The notes beneath the pieces were generated by a model. That model saw only the letters and a program-made list of their open reading frames with translations. It ran no database searches and was not told the DNA's origin. The position numbers and the translations under genes are program-made. 43,163 bases of DNA from Lentisphaerae bacterium ADurb.Bin242 (GTDB taxonomy: Bacteria; Verrucomicrobiota; Lentisphaeria; Victivallales; UBA1829): assembly GCA_002069785.1 (NCBI GenBank), contig MWCA01000052.1, forward strand, positions 1-43,163, read 5' to 3'. How positions within the stretch are numbered: position 1 is the stretch's first letter; the number at the start of each line of letters is the position of its first letter. Below, piece by piece: positions 7,222-14,814 of this stretch.

Positions 7222-8507
7222 GTCATCAAGTGATTTACAGAGGGGCGAGGGTCGTGGATCCCTCGCGGAAGATCGACGATGTGATGGACATCGGCGTCGA
7301 GAACGGAGTCTTTGCCGATCCCTCCGCCTGGAAGGATGCGGAGATCGTGGACCTGTCCGGTTATGTGCTGGCGCCCGGCTTCATCGACATGCACGTCCAT
7401 CTGCGGCAGCCCGGCAAGACCGGTGCGGAAACCATTCATACGGGAACCCGGGCCGCGGCGGCGGGCGGCTTCACGGCGGTCGTCTCCATGCCCAACACCA
7501 GTCCGTGCGCGGACAATCCCGGCACGATCCACTCCATCCGGACCTATGCCGAAAGCGAGGGCGCGGTCAAGGTGCTGCCCTGCGGCGCAATGACCAAGAA
7601 CCTGGAAGGACAGGAAATGTCCGGCATCGGCGGTCTCAAGGCCGCCGGAGTCGTGGCGCTCTCCGACGACGGCAAGTGCATCCAGAATCACGAACTCATG
7701 CGGCACGTGATCGAATATTCCCGCACGTTTTCCCTCCCGATCCTCGACCACTGCGAAGACTCAATCCTCGCCAGCGGCGGGGTCATGCACGAGGGTCACT
7801 GGTCCGTTTTCCTCGGCATGAAGGGAATTTCCCCGGCCTCCGAGGAGTTGATGGTCGTCCGGGACATCATTCTGGCCCGCATGGCGGACTGGAAGGTTCA
7901 TATCCAGCACATTTCCTGCCGGAATGCGATCGAATCCGTCCGGCGCGCCCGGAAAGAGGGGATCCGGGTCAGCGCGGAAGCCACGCCGCACCATATCGCG
8001 CTCACCGACGAGGAGATCAAGAAGTTCGACTCCAACTACAAGATGAATCCGCCGCTGCGTTCGGAGGAGGACCGCAAGGCGCTTCTGGAAGGGCTCCGGG
8101 ATGGAACCATCACCGTGATCGCCACCGACCACGCGCCGCATACGGAAACCGACAAGACGGTGGAATTCGACTACGCCCCGTTCGGGATCATCGGACTTGA
8201 AACCGCCGTCAACATCTGTTTCACGGAGCTGTACCATACCGGCATCCTGACGTTGTCCGATCTCATTTCCAAGTTCACGAAAGGGCCCGCGGACGTGCTC
8301 GGACTGCCGCTCGGATCGTTGGAAATCGGGCATGCCGCGGACATCACGGTCCTGGAGCCGGAGGCGAAAGGCGTTGTGGATTCCTCCGATTTTCTCTCCA
8401 AATCGCGCAACACGCCGTTCAACGGATACCAATATACCGGACGTGCCGTCGCGACGATCGTCAACGGGAAATGCGTGTTCAGCCGGATCGCGAAACTGTC
8501 CGCCTGA
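7218..8507 (+). CDS. pyrC: dihydroorotase (class I, PyrC)
   Basis: 429 residues, the long class I type. It cyclises carbamoyl aspartate to dihydroorotate using a metal centre of the amidohydrolase superfamily. Metal ligands visible are HVH at 59-61 within FIDMHVHLRQPG, a downstream DHCED, the IQHIS segment, and ATDHAPHT near 301-308, whose Asp is the catalytic residue. The ATG at 7218 forms an ATGA overlap with pyrB and has GGCGGGG upstream; a GTG at 7209 is a poorer start. It ends the visible pyr operon. A GC-rich hairpin (8513-8540) follows but lacks a U-run. Confidence 0.96.
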   Translation: MSHQVIYRGARVVDPSRKIDDVMDIGVENGVFADPSAWKDAEIVDLSGYVLAPGFIDMHVHLRQPGKTGAETIHTGTRAAAAGGFTAVVSMPNTSPCADNPGTIHSIRTYAESEGAVKVLPCGAMTKNLEGQEMSGIGGLKAAGVVALSDDGKCIQNHELMRHVIEYSRTFSLPILDHCEDSILASGGVMHEGHWSVFLGMKGISPASEELMVVRDIILARMADWKVHIQHISCRNAIESVRRARKEGIRVSAEATPHHIALTDEEIKKFDSNYKMNPPLRSEEDRKALLEGLRDGTITVIATDHAPHTETDKTVEFDYAPFGIIGLETAVNICFTELYHTGILTLSDLISKFTKGPADVLGLPLGSLEIGHAADITVLEPEAKGVVDSSDFLSKSRNTPFNGYQYTGRAVATIVNGKCVFSRIAKLSA

Positions 8508-8512
8508 CAGCC

Positions 8513-8540
8513 GGACGCAGGGGCAGCCGCGCCCGCGTCC
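8513..8540 (+). terminator. GC-rich hairpin after the pyr operon
   Basis: GGACGCAGGGGC (8513-8524) pairs with GCGCCCGCGTCC (8529-8540) apart from one or two mismatches. No T-run follows closely, so it is only a possible terminator, lying between the pyr operon and the next regulator gene. Confidence 0.35.
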
Positions 8541-8624
8541 CGGTAAATCCTTTTGCTTTCTCTTGAAGCATGACCGGGGGGTTGGCATTCCTTCAAAAAA
8601 TCGAAAAATATTTCGGATTCCGTC

Positions 8625-8655
8625 TTGACATTTGGAATTTTTCATATAATATAAC
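8625..8655 (+). promoter_or_regulatory. promoter of the module 1 GntR gene
   Basis: TTGACA at 8625-8630 followed by TATAAT at 8645-8650 (14-base spacing, short) or TATAAC at 8650-8655 (19-base spacing, long). Neither spacing is ideal, but both hexamers are excellent, and the position 47-77 bases before the ATG at 8702 fits. The 9-bp tandem repeats begin at the -10 region. Confidence 0.5.
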
Positions 8656-8688
8656 AGATAAAGCAGAAAAAGCAGATAAAACAGATAC
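8653..8688 (+). repeat. four tandem 9-bp repeats in the GntR leader
   Basis: Four head-to-tail imperfect copies: AACAGATAA (8653), AGCAGAAAA (8662), AGCAGATAA (8671), AACAGATAC (8680). They lie directly downstream of or on the -10 element of the regulator promoter and end 13 bases before the ATG. They may be an operator array for autoregulation, or a slippage-prone tract. Confidence 0.55.
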
Positions 8689-8701
8689 GGAAAACGGAAT
8701 C

Positions 8702-9733
8702 ATGCCTGTGGAACTGACCAAAACGGAAGAAGTGCTGGAGACGCTGGAACGCGAAATCCGTTCCGGGAAACTGGAAGCGGGCGAACGTTTGCCGTCCATG
8801 CGGGCGCTGGCGGAAAGGTTCGATGTCTCCACGACGATTCTGGTCCGTGCCGTGAAGGAGCTCGAGAAAAAGGGGCTGGTCAACACGCGGGAGCGGAGCC
8901 GGATCACCGTCGCCGGGAACGCGGAACCGTCCCTGCGGCGTTTTGCGCTGTTTACTTCCGTGACGCAAGGCAACATGGACGGTTATTTCGACACCCTTCT
9001 GGATGCGGCCAACCGGAACCATCTGCTCGCCCTGCCGATGACCTCCCGGATGGATCACTGGAAGAAAGACCTCCGCCGCCTTCTGGATTCCGATCCGTTC
9101 CGCGTGGCGGCGGACCTGGAAGCGTATTATTATCCCCTGGACACTCTGTATGACATCTGCCGGGAGGCGAATCTTCTCTTTTTCAACCGTTTCGAATGGG
9201 ACGGCCCGTTGCCGGAGAACGGCGTTCTTGCGGACTATACCGCGATGACCTGTCACACCCTGAAACATTTTCTGGACCGCGGACACCGCAAAATCGTGTT
9301 TCTCGGACACTGGGACGAACCCCGTCCGTTCAATCGCCGTGAGCTTACTCGCGCGGGGGAGCTGTACGGCCTTGAGTTAGGGTCCGGCGCTTTCGATTAC
9401 TGCTGCTGGCGCGACTTTGAAAACAACCCGAAACGGATTCAACGAATCTTTGGAACCAAAGAACCGCCCACGGCGATTTTCAGCCGTTCGGACAGCATTC
9501 TTTTCGAGATGATGTGCAAGCTGGAGGCGATTTATCCGAAGTGCCGCAGCATGGAGCGGATCGGATGCCATAATTCCATCTGGTCGCGTCTGCCCGGACA
9601 GGAATTTTCCACCTACCAGCTCGACTTTGCGAAAATGTGGGGGACGGCCGTCACAAAAAAGAAAAAAGGGATCGAATGGGTGATCCCCGCGTTTCTTCCG
9701 AGAACTCCGTCCCGCGGTCTTCAATGGCGGTAA
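8702..9733 (+). CDS. GntR-type transcriptional regulator with LacI-like sensor domain (module 1)
   Basis: 343 residues. Residues about 1-75 form a GntR winged helix-turn-helix (LEREIRSGKLEAGERLPSMRALAERFDVS..., then LVRAVKELEKKGLVNTRERS). The rest resembles the periplasmic-binding-protein-like sensor of LacI/GntR hybrid regulators, with recognisable segments FLDRGHRKIVFLGH, PPTAIFSRSD and MERIGCHN. Expected role: bind a sugar signal and control the following carbohydrate genes. The ATG at 8702 starts just before the HTH; the frame is open upstream to 8570, but that part covers the promoter. The pseudopilin gene follows 46 bases after the stop on the same strand. The ligand is unknown; it likely represses or activates genes 9780-16680. 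Confidence 0.85.
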   Translation: MPVELTKTEEVLETLEREIRSGKLEAGERLPSMRALAERFDVSTTILVRAVKELEKKGLVNTRERSRITVAGNAEPSLRRFALFTSVTQGNMDGYFDTLLDAANRNHLLALPMTSRMDHWKKDLRRLLDSDPFRVAADLEAYYYPLDTLYDICREANLLFFNRFEWDGPLPENGVLADYTAMTCHTLKHFLDRGHRKIVFLGHWDEPRPFNRRELTRAGELYGLELGSGAFDYCCWRDFENNPKRIQRIFGTKEPPTAIFSRSDSILFEMMCKLEAIYPKCRSMERIGCHNSIWSRLPGQEFSTYQLDFAKMWGTAVTKKKKGIEWVIPAFLPRTPSRGLQWR

Positions 9734-9779
9734 TATGGAATCCTGAATGAACAATCAATGCAACCCGGAGGTGAAAAAG

Positions 9780-10514
9780 ATGAAACATCGGATAAAAAGG
9801 CGTCTATGGAAAAGTCAACGGGCGGGAGGTTTTACGCTGATCGAACTCCTGATCGTGATTGCGATGATCGCCATTCTGGCGGGGATGCTGCTGCCGGCGC
9901 TGAATAAGGCAAAACAAAAGGCAAAAACTATTACCTGTGCGGGAAATATGAGACAGATTGTTCTGATGGCCGAAAATTATGCTTCGAGCTATGATTATTA
10001 TCTGCCGACAGCGGTGTGGAATGCTCCAGGCTCATTGACTGTCGGATGGGCATTGCTTAAGTCTGCCGGACTGATGAAGTCTGACTGGTGCGGTTCCAGC
10101 AATGGTTACCTCATTAAAGAGGCAAAAATGTTTTTTTGCGATGAAGCCGCATTGATCGGTAATCCCGAGAAACACGGTCATGGTATATATGGAGATATTC
10201 TGTTGAATAATTATAATCAAACTGCGATCTACATTTACAATTCCACGGGAGGACTCAGGGCTGGAAAACTTGCCAATGCATCTCAGATTATAATGGGAGG
10301 AGATACCGGCGGATCTTATACAACGAATCGACTTGTTGCAAAATATGACAATGCGGCCGCTGAAATCGGAAAAAGCGGGTATCTCGCTTTCCGACACCTG
10401 AATCTTGCGAATATTTTCTGGATGGACGGGCATGTTTCTTCTGCCAAACGGCCTGATGTCAGGACTTGTGCCGGAGAGTATGCGACCGGTTACAATTTGA
10501 AGCCATGGCAATGA
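9780..10514 (+). CDS. pseudopilin-like protein, prepilin N-terminal methylation domain with H-X9-DG motif (module 1)
   Basis: 244 residues. A basic start is followed by the prepilin peptidase site and helix [20 protein letters not shown] (about residues 17-36), then [12 protein letters not shown]. Cleavage is expected after the second Gly, with methylation of Phe. The C-terminal globular part ends with the H-X9-DG signature (HLNLANIFWMDGH). This is the large pseudopilin family expanded in Planctomycetota and Lentisphaerota (DUF1559-like). The ATG at 9780 is chosen because GGAGGTG lies 8 bases upstream; an ATG at 9747 lacks such a site. It lies between the regulator and a giant secreted glycosidase-like gene. 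A function in secretion, surface assembly or substrate capture is inferred, not known. Confidence 0.88.
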   Translation: MKHRIKRRLWKSQRAGGFTLIELLIVIAMIAILAGMLLPALNKAKQKAKTITCAGNMRQIVLMAENYASSYDYYLPTAVWNAPGSLTVGWALLKSAGLMKSDWCGSSNGYLIKEAKMFFCDEAALIGNPEKHGHGIYGDILLNNYNQTAIYIYNSTGGLRAGKLANASQIIMGGDTGGSYTTNRLVAKYDNAAAEIGKSGYLAFRHLNLANIFWMDGHVSSAKRPDVRTCAGEYATGYNLKPWQ

Positions 10515-10564
10515 AAATTGAATTTTTCTATAAACAAATATCAAAAACAGGGAGAAGAAAACAG

Positions 10565-13500
10565 ATGAAATATCTATTGACGATGCTGCTGCTAACTGGA
10601 GCATGCTGTATGGCGAAAGATGATCTTTACACCGCTCCGCCGCGCGCGGCCATCACGAAGATGGACCCGGCGAAGGTCGACGGGGTTTTTCAGGACGCGG
10701 AACTGAAGTTCACCACCGGCATGTATGGATTCTGCAGCCGTCTTGAAGCGGTGCAGGGCGTCATGAAACTGTTTCCGGCGGAAGCGCGGTTCCATGTCGG
10801 GACCGACGGCAGAAATATTTACATCGGCGCCTGCTGCGAGGTCGGACCGGACGGAATTCTGGCCCGGGCCGCGGCGGGACGGGGCGGGACGCGCGCCTTC
10901 CTGGACGACAGCTTTGAATTTGTATTCGTGCCCGATCCGAATGCGAAAATTCCAAGCATCTACCACATCGTCACCAACAACAAGGGCTCCTATCATACGA
11001 CCGCCCGGAACGGGGCGGACAACATTGCCTGGGAGCCGAAGTTTTTCTTCCGGGGCGTAGTGCAGGACGGTTTCTGGAATTACGAGGCGGTTTTTCCGCT
11101 TTCCGAATTCGGCATTTCCGAACTGAAGGACGGACAGGAAATCGGGCTGCGGGTCTGCCGTAACTGGCGGCGCATGAGCAAGGCGTTCGGCGGCGACTGG
11201 GGCGTTCAATCCGGATGGAGCCAGAACCGGGGAGCTTTCTTTTCCACGGATTCGATTCCGGTCGTCGTCTATTATGAAAAAGCGCCTGTTGTCCGCTTCC
11301 TCGGCCTCAAAAGCGGGGGAAAGCCCGATCCGAGGGCAAGCCTCTTCAATCCGACGGAGGAGCCTATGACGCTCCGGATCGCGTATGTTCACCGGCCCTC
11401 CAATTCACAGTCGGTTTCGCGGGAGGAAACCGTCGTGCTGAAAGCGGGCGAAACGAAAACCGTTTCCATGCCGACCGCCCAGGTCACGGAGAACGAGACG
11501 GTCTCCACTTCTTTCCTTGTCACTTCCGCGGATGGAAAAAAGGTTTATTACCGTCGCGCCTTCCGCTGGGGGCTGGAAACGCCGGTGATTTTCGCGTCCA
11601 AAAGCGGGGACGAGCAGAAAATCGCGCTGAAATACGCCTATTATCCGGAAAAGGACAAGATGTTCATCCGGATGGACCTGAGCGGGATCCAGGACCTTTC
11701 CTCCGTAAAGAAAATAACGGCCCGGATCACCGACAAAAAAGGAAACATCGTGGTCCGGGATACCGCGCTTCCTCCGCTCAAAAACGGTGTTTGTGAATTC
11801 CTTTGGAGCCTCCCGCCGCTGGCGGAAGTGACGGAGAAAAGCAATCCGTCCGGCGAATATAAACTCACGGTTATCGCGGACGGCATTGCCGATGCGAAGC
11901 TGGAGCGCAATTTCGAGCGGAAACTCTTTGACTGGGAAGGGAACCGGATCGGCACAAGCGACAAGCTTCTGCCTCGTTTCACTCCCATCCGCGTAAGAGG
12001 CGATCAGGTCTTCACCGTTCTGCGCGAACACACGATGAACGGACTCGGCTTGTGGGAACAAGTTTATGCCGACAAGGAAAATCTGCTGAAGGACGGCGGC
12101 ATGCGCATCGAGGCGGTCGTAGACGGCAAGCCGTATCAGGCGGAAGGAGGAAAACTCAAGTTCCTCCGTAAGAGCGCGACCGGAGTTGCCGCGAAGGCCG
12201 AATGGAGCGCGGGCGCTCTCAAGGCCGGCGCCCTCAGCGAATGGGATTACGATGGCATGATGAAATACACCCTCACGCTGGAACCCTTCGCCGGACAGGT
12301 CGACTCCCTCAAGCTGGTCATCCCCCTGGACCCGAAGAACGCCTCTTTGTTCCACGCGTGCACGGACGGCCTCCGCTTCAACTACGGCGGTGCCGCGCCC
12401 AAAGGCGAAGGACAGGTCTGGAACAGCCGCAAAGCGGCGCGTTCCGATCTCCAGAGCGACTACGTCAACTACATCTGGCTGGGCACGGAAGGCCCCGGAA
12501 TCAGCGTGTTCGGCGAAAACGACAAAGGCTGGACCCTCGACAAAAAAGTGCCGGCGCAGGAGCTGATCCGCCGGGACGGAACCCTGTATCTGGTCTACAA
12601 CCTGATCGCGGCTCCGACGAAGATCCAATCCCCGCGGACAATCGTTCTTGGGTTCCAGGCGACTCCGGTCAAGCCGATGCTTCCGAACTGGCGGAAATCG
12701 GCCTTCTGGGGCACTCCGTCCGAGGCGGTTCCGTATCTGGATTACAACATGGTGTTCTTCGGCAGCGCGCTATGCCGGGGCGGCGTTTCCGATGCGGATT
12801 GTCTCTTCCCGCGCGATGAGGACGTTTCGCTGTGGGAGATGTACGGACAAATCCGCAAAACCAAAGACATTCCGGGAAAGTATCTGGATCGATGGTGTGA
12901 GGGATACCGGAACAAGGAACGCATGGAAACCTATCGGCGGGAGATCAACAGTGGTCTCCACCGCATGAAAAATGCGGTCCCAGACTCCGTGACCTTCTAT
13001 ACCAACGCCCGCGGGATGCGGACTGATATCCCCGTCGCGAAAACCTTCCAGGACGACTGGTTCCGCGAAGAATTCCAGGGCACGCGCGAAAATCCGCCCG
13101 AATACGGAGCCGCCAAGTCGTACAGCATCGATCCGGTGAAGAGTTTCCGCGATTTTGCCGTGACGTGGTACAAAAAGATGCTCACGACCGGCGCGTGCGA
13201 CAATATCTACTGGGATGACATTTTCCTGGCTTCCAATTTCGATCACAGCGGACGCGACGGCGCTTACGTGATGGCGGACGGGCGTCTTCAGCCGAGCGTG
13301 GGACTCTTCAACATGCGCGAACTCATCCGCCGCACGGCGGTCATGCAATTGGAACTCGGGCGGACTCCCAATAACATGGTCCACATGACCAACACGGCCA
13401 TTGCCCCGATCTGCTCGTTCGCCCAGCAGAACCTCGACTGGGAGGACAACCTCGGAACCAATCCTTTCCAGCAGCGCTGTACGAAGGAATACATCCGGGC

Positions 13501-13990
13501 GGTCTCGCTGGGGCGTCAGTTCGGGAATCTGCCCGGGGTGCTCGGACTGGTGGTGAACGAGGGCGACAAGGCTGCCATCGAATGGTGTCTGCGCACCGGC
13601 GCGGGCGTGATCCTGACCCATGAGCTCCTGTGGACGAAAGGCGGCGCGGCCAAAGACTACTGGAACGTCAAGCTCAAAATGCTCAAGTTCGGCTACGGCT
13701 CGGACGACGTCCGCGTCTGGAACTACTGGGAGAAAGGATATCCCGTCCGGATCAGCGGCGACACCTCTTCGATCCTCCTTTCCAAAAAGGACGATGCCAT
13801 CCTGATTGTCTGCGATTACGGGGACGGCGGAGCCTTCACGGCAAAGCCTGATCTCCGGAGGATCGGCCTTTCCGGCAAGCTTTCCGCGATCGACCTGGAA
13901 ACCGGGAAACCGGTGAAAATGCAGAACGAAACCTTGTCGTTCGATCTCAAGAAATATGATTTCATTGCCATTCAGGTCAAGAAAGAGTAA
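10565..13990 (+). CDS. large secreted CBM9-containing glycosidase-like protein (module 1)
   Basis: 1141 residues. A signal peptide (MKYLLTMLLLTGACCMA) predicts export. Residues about 38-240 form a CBM9-like carbohydrate-binding domain (VDGVFQDAELKF, GRNIYIGACCEV, DDSFEFVFVPDP, WNYEAVFPLSEFG, IGLRVCRNW). A beta-rich middle (about 260-690) ends in QATPVKP near 698. The C-terminal half resembles a TIM-barrel glycoside hydrolase-like region, with IYWDDIF near 880-887 as a possible acidic active-site strand, and a final beta-sandwich. The same ATPVKP-type junction and an acidic YFDL segment occur in the 1291-residue protein of module 2, so the two are paralogous; I think the family is DUF6067-like, moderate certainty. 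The ATG at 10565 follows GGGAGAAG. Substrate unknown. Confidence 0.75.
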   Translation: MKYLLTMLLLTGACCMAKDDLYTAPPRAAITKMDPAKVDGVFQDAELKFTTGMYGFCSRLEAVQGVMKLFPAEARFHVGTDGRNIYIGACCEVGPDGILARAAAGRGGTRAFLDDSFEFVFVPDPNAKIPSIYHIVTNNKGSYHTTARNGADNIAWEPKFFFRGVVQDGFWNYEAVFPLSEFGISELKDGQEIGLRVCRNWRRMSKAFGGDWGVQSGWSQNRGAFFSTDSIPVVVYYEKAPVVRFLGLKSGGKPDPRASLFNPTEEPMTLRIAYVHRPSNSQSVSREETVVLKAGETKTVSMPTAQVTENETVSTSFLVTSADGKKVYYRRAFRWGLETPVIFASKSGDEQKIALKYAYYPEKDKMFIRMDLSGIQDLSSVKKITARITDKKGNIVVRDTALPPLKNGVCEFLWSLPPLAEVTEKSNPSGEYKLTVIADGIADAKLERNFERKLFDWEGNRIGTSDKLLPRFTPIRVRGDQVFTVLREHTMNGLGLWEQVYADKENLLKDGGMRIEAVVDGKPYQAEGGKLKFLRKSATGVAAKAEWSAGALKAGALSEWDYDGMMKYTLTLEPFAGQVDSLKLVIPLDPKNASLFHACTDGLRFNYGGAAPKGEGQVWNSRKAARSDLQSDYVNYIWLGTEGPGISVFGENDKGWTLDKKVPAQELIRRDGTLYLVYNLIAAPTKIQSPRTIVLGFQATPVKPMLPNWRKSAFWGTPSEAVPYLDYNMVFFGSALCRGGVSDADCLFPRDEDVSLWEMYGQIRKTKDIPGKYLDRWCEGYRNKERMETYRREINSGLHRMKNAVPDSVTFYTNARGMRTDIPVAKTFQDDWFREEFQGTRENPPEYGAAKSYSIDPVKSFRDFAVTWYKKMLTTGACDNIYWDDIFLASNFDHSGRDGAYVMADGRLQPSVGLFNMRELIRRTAVMQLELGRTPNNMVHMTNTAIAPICSFAQQNLDWEDNLGTNPFQQRCTKEYIRAVSLGRQFGNLPGVLGLVVNEGDKAAIEWCLRTGAGVILTHELLWTKGGAAKDYWNVKLKMLKFGYGSDDVRVWNYWEKGYPVRISGDTSSILLSKKDDAILIVCDYGDGGAFTAKPDLRRIGLSGKLSAIDLETGKPVKMQNETLSFDLKKYDFIAIQVKKE

Positions 13991-14009
13991 AGGAAGGAGA
14001 AACTGAAAT

Positions 14010-14795
14010 ATGAACCGCAATCTTCTTTCCGGTCTTCTGGCGCTCGCGGCGCTGTTTCCCGCGGCGGGACAGGAGAATCCGGTATACAAACTCTTCCCGT
14101 CGGACATCCGGTTCCACCTCTCTTTCAATGACGGCACATGCAGCGCCGAGATGGCCGGAGGCAAGGCCGAGCCGACACGGCTGCTGGGCACGCCCGTTTA
14201 TGACAAGGGACTCTTCGGAAAGTGTCTTGCCGCGGGACAGGCGGTTTTCGATGCGAAAGACAATCTGGACTTGTCCATGCCGGGCACGGTCATCCTGTGG
14301 GTTGCGCCCGCGAACTGGCCTTCCGAAAAACCCGCGGATGGCAAGGAGCCCGGTTTCGGGGCGTTTTATGCCCATGGAAGCGGCAAGGGCTACGGATACG
14401 ACTTCATCGTCGGGAAGATGGGCGGGCAGCCGTGGGGCGCCGGGCACATGAACACGTATGTTCAATATCAGCCCTCCGCGATCAAACATGTGAACTGCGT
14501 GATGTATGACCGGGGGCGTGTCAGCGGGTGGAAAAACGGGGAATGGCGGATGCTCGCCTCCACCTGGAAGCCGGGGACTTTCACTAACTCGGTCAACGGA
14601 AGCAAATCCGCTGTCTCCACGCTGAAAGTCCTGATGTCGTCCCCGACGCAGCTGTTCCGGATCGGCACTTCCGGGAAGGAAGGAACCTGGCGGATTCGGG
14701 TGGATGAGCTCGTGATCCTCAACCGCGCCCTGACCGACGAGGAACTCAAGAAGCTGTACGATGAAACCCTGAAGGCTGTTGCCGAACCAAAATAA
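14010..14795 (+). CDS. secreted LamG-like (concanavalin A-like) protein (module 1)
   Basis: 261 residues. An N-terminal signal peptide (LLSGLLALAALFPAAGQ, cleavage near residue 20) is followed by a LamG/jelly-roll domain spanning about 35-250: IRFHLSFNDGT, GTVILWVAPANW, a central variable loop region, and RVDELVILNRALTDEELKKLYD, the standard LamG ending. Such domains bind glycans or other ligands and often accompany glycosidases. It starts 19 bases after the preceding gene and ends 19 bases before the next, so all are in one operon. In module 2 an equivalent LamG domain is fused to the N-terminus of the large glycosidase-like protein, which supports a joint role with the 1141-residue protein upstream. 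Confidence 0.82.
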   Translation: MNRNLLSGLLALAALFPAAGQENPVYKLFPSDIRFHLSFNDGTCSAEMAGGKAEPTRLLGTPVYDKGLFGKCLAAGQAVFDAKDNLDLSMPGTVILWVAPANWPSEKPADGKEPGFGAFYAHGSGKGYGYDFIVGKMGGQPWGAGHMNTYVQYQPSAIKHVNCVMYDRGRVSGWKNGEWRMLASTWKPGTFTNSVNGSKSAVSTLKVLMSSPTQLFRIGTSGKEGTWRIRVDELVILNRALTDEELKKLYDETLKAVAEPK

Positions 14796-14814
14796 GAAAG
14801 GAACCTGAAAAATC

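Noticed and set aside
8570..8701. Longer N-terminus for the module 1 GntR regulator
   Set aside because: This stretch contains the -35/-10 hexamers and the 9-bp repeats; the GntR domain begins right after the ATG at 8702.
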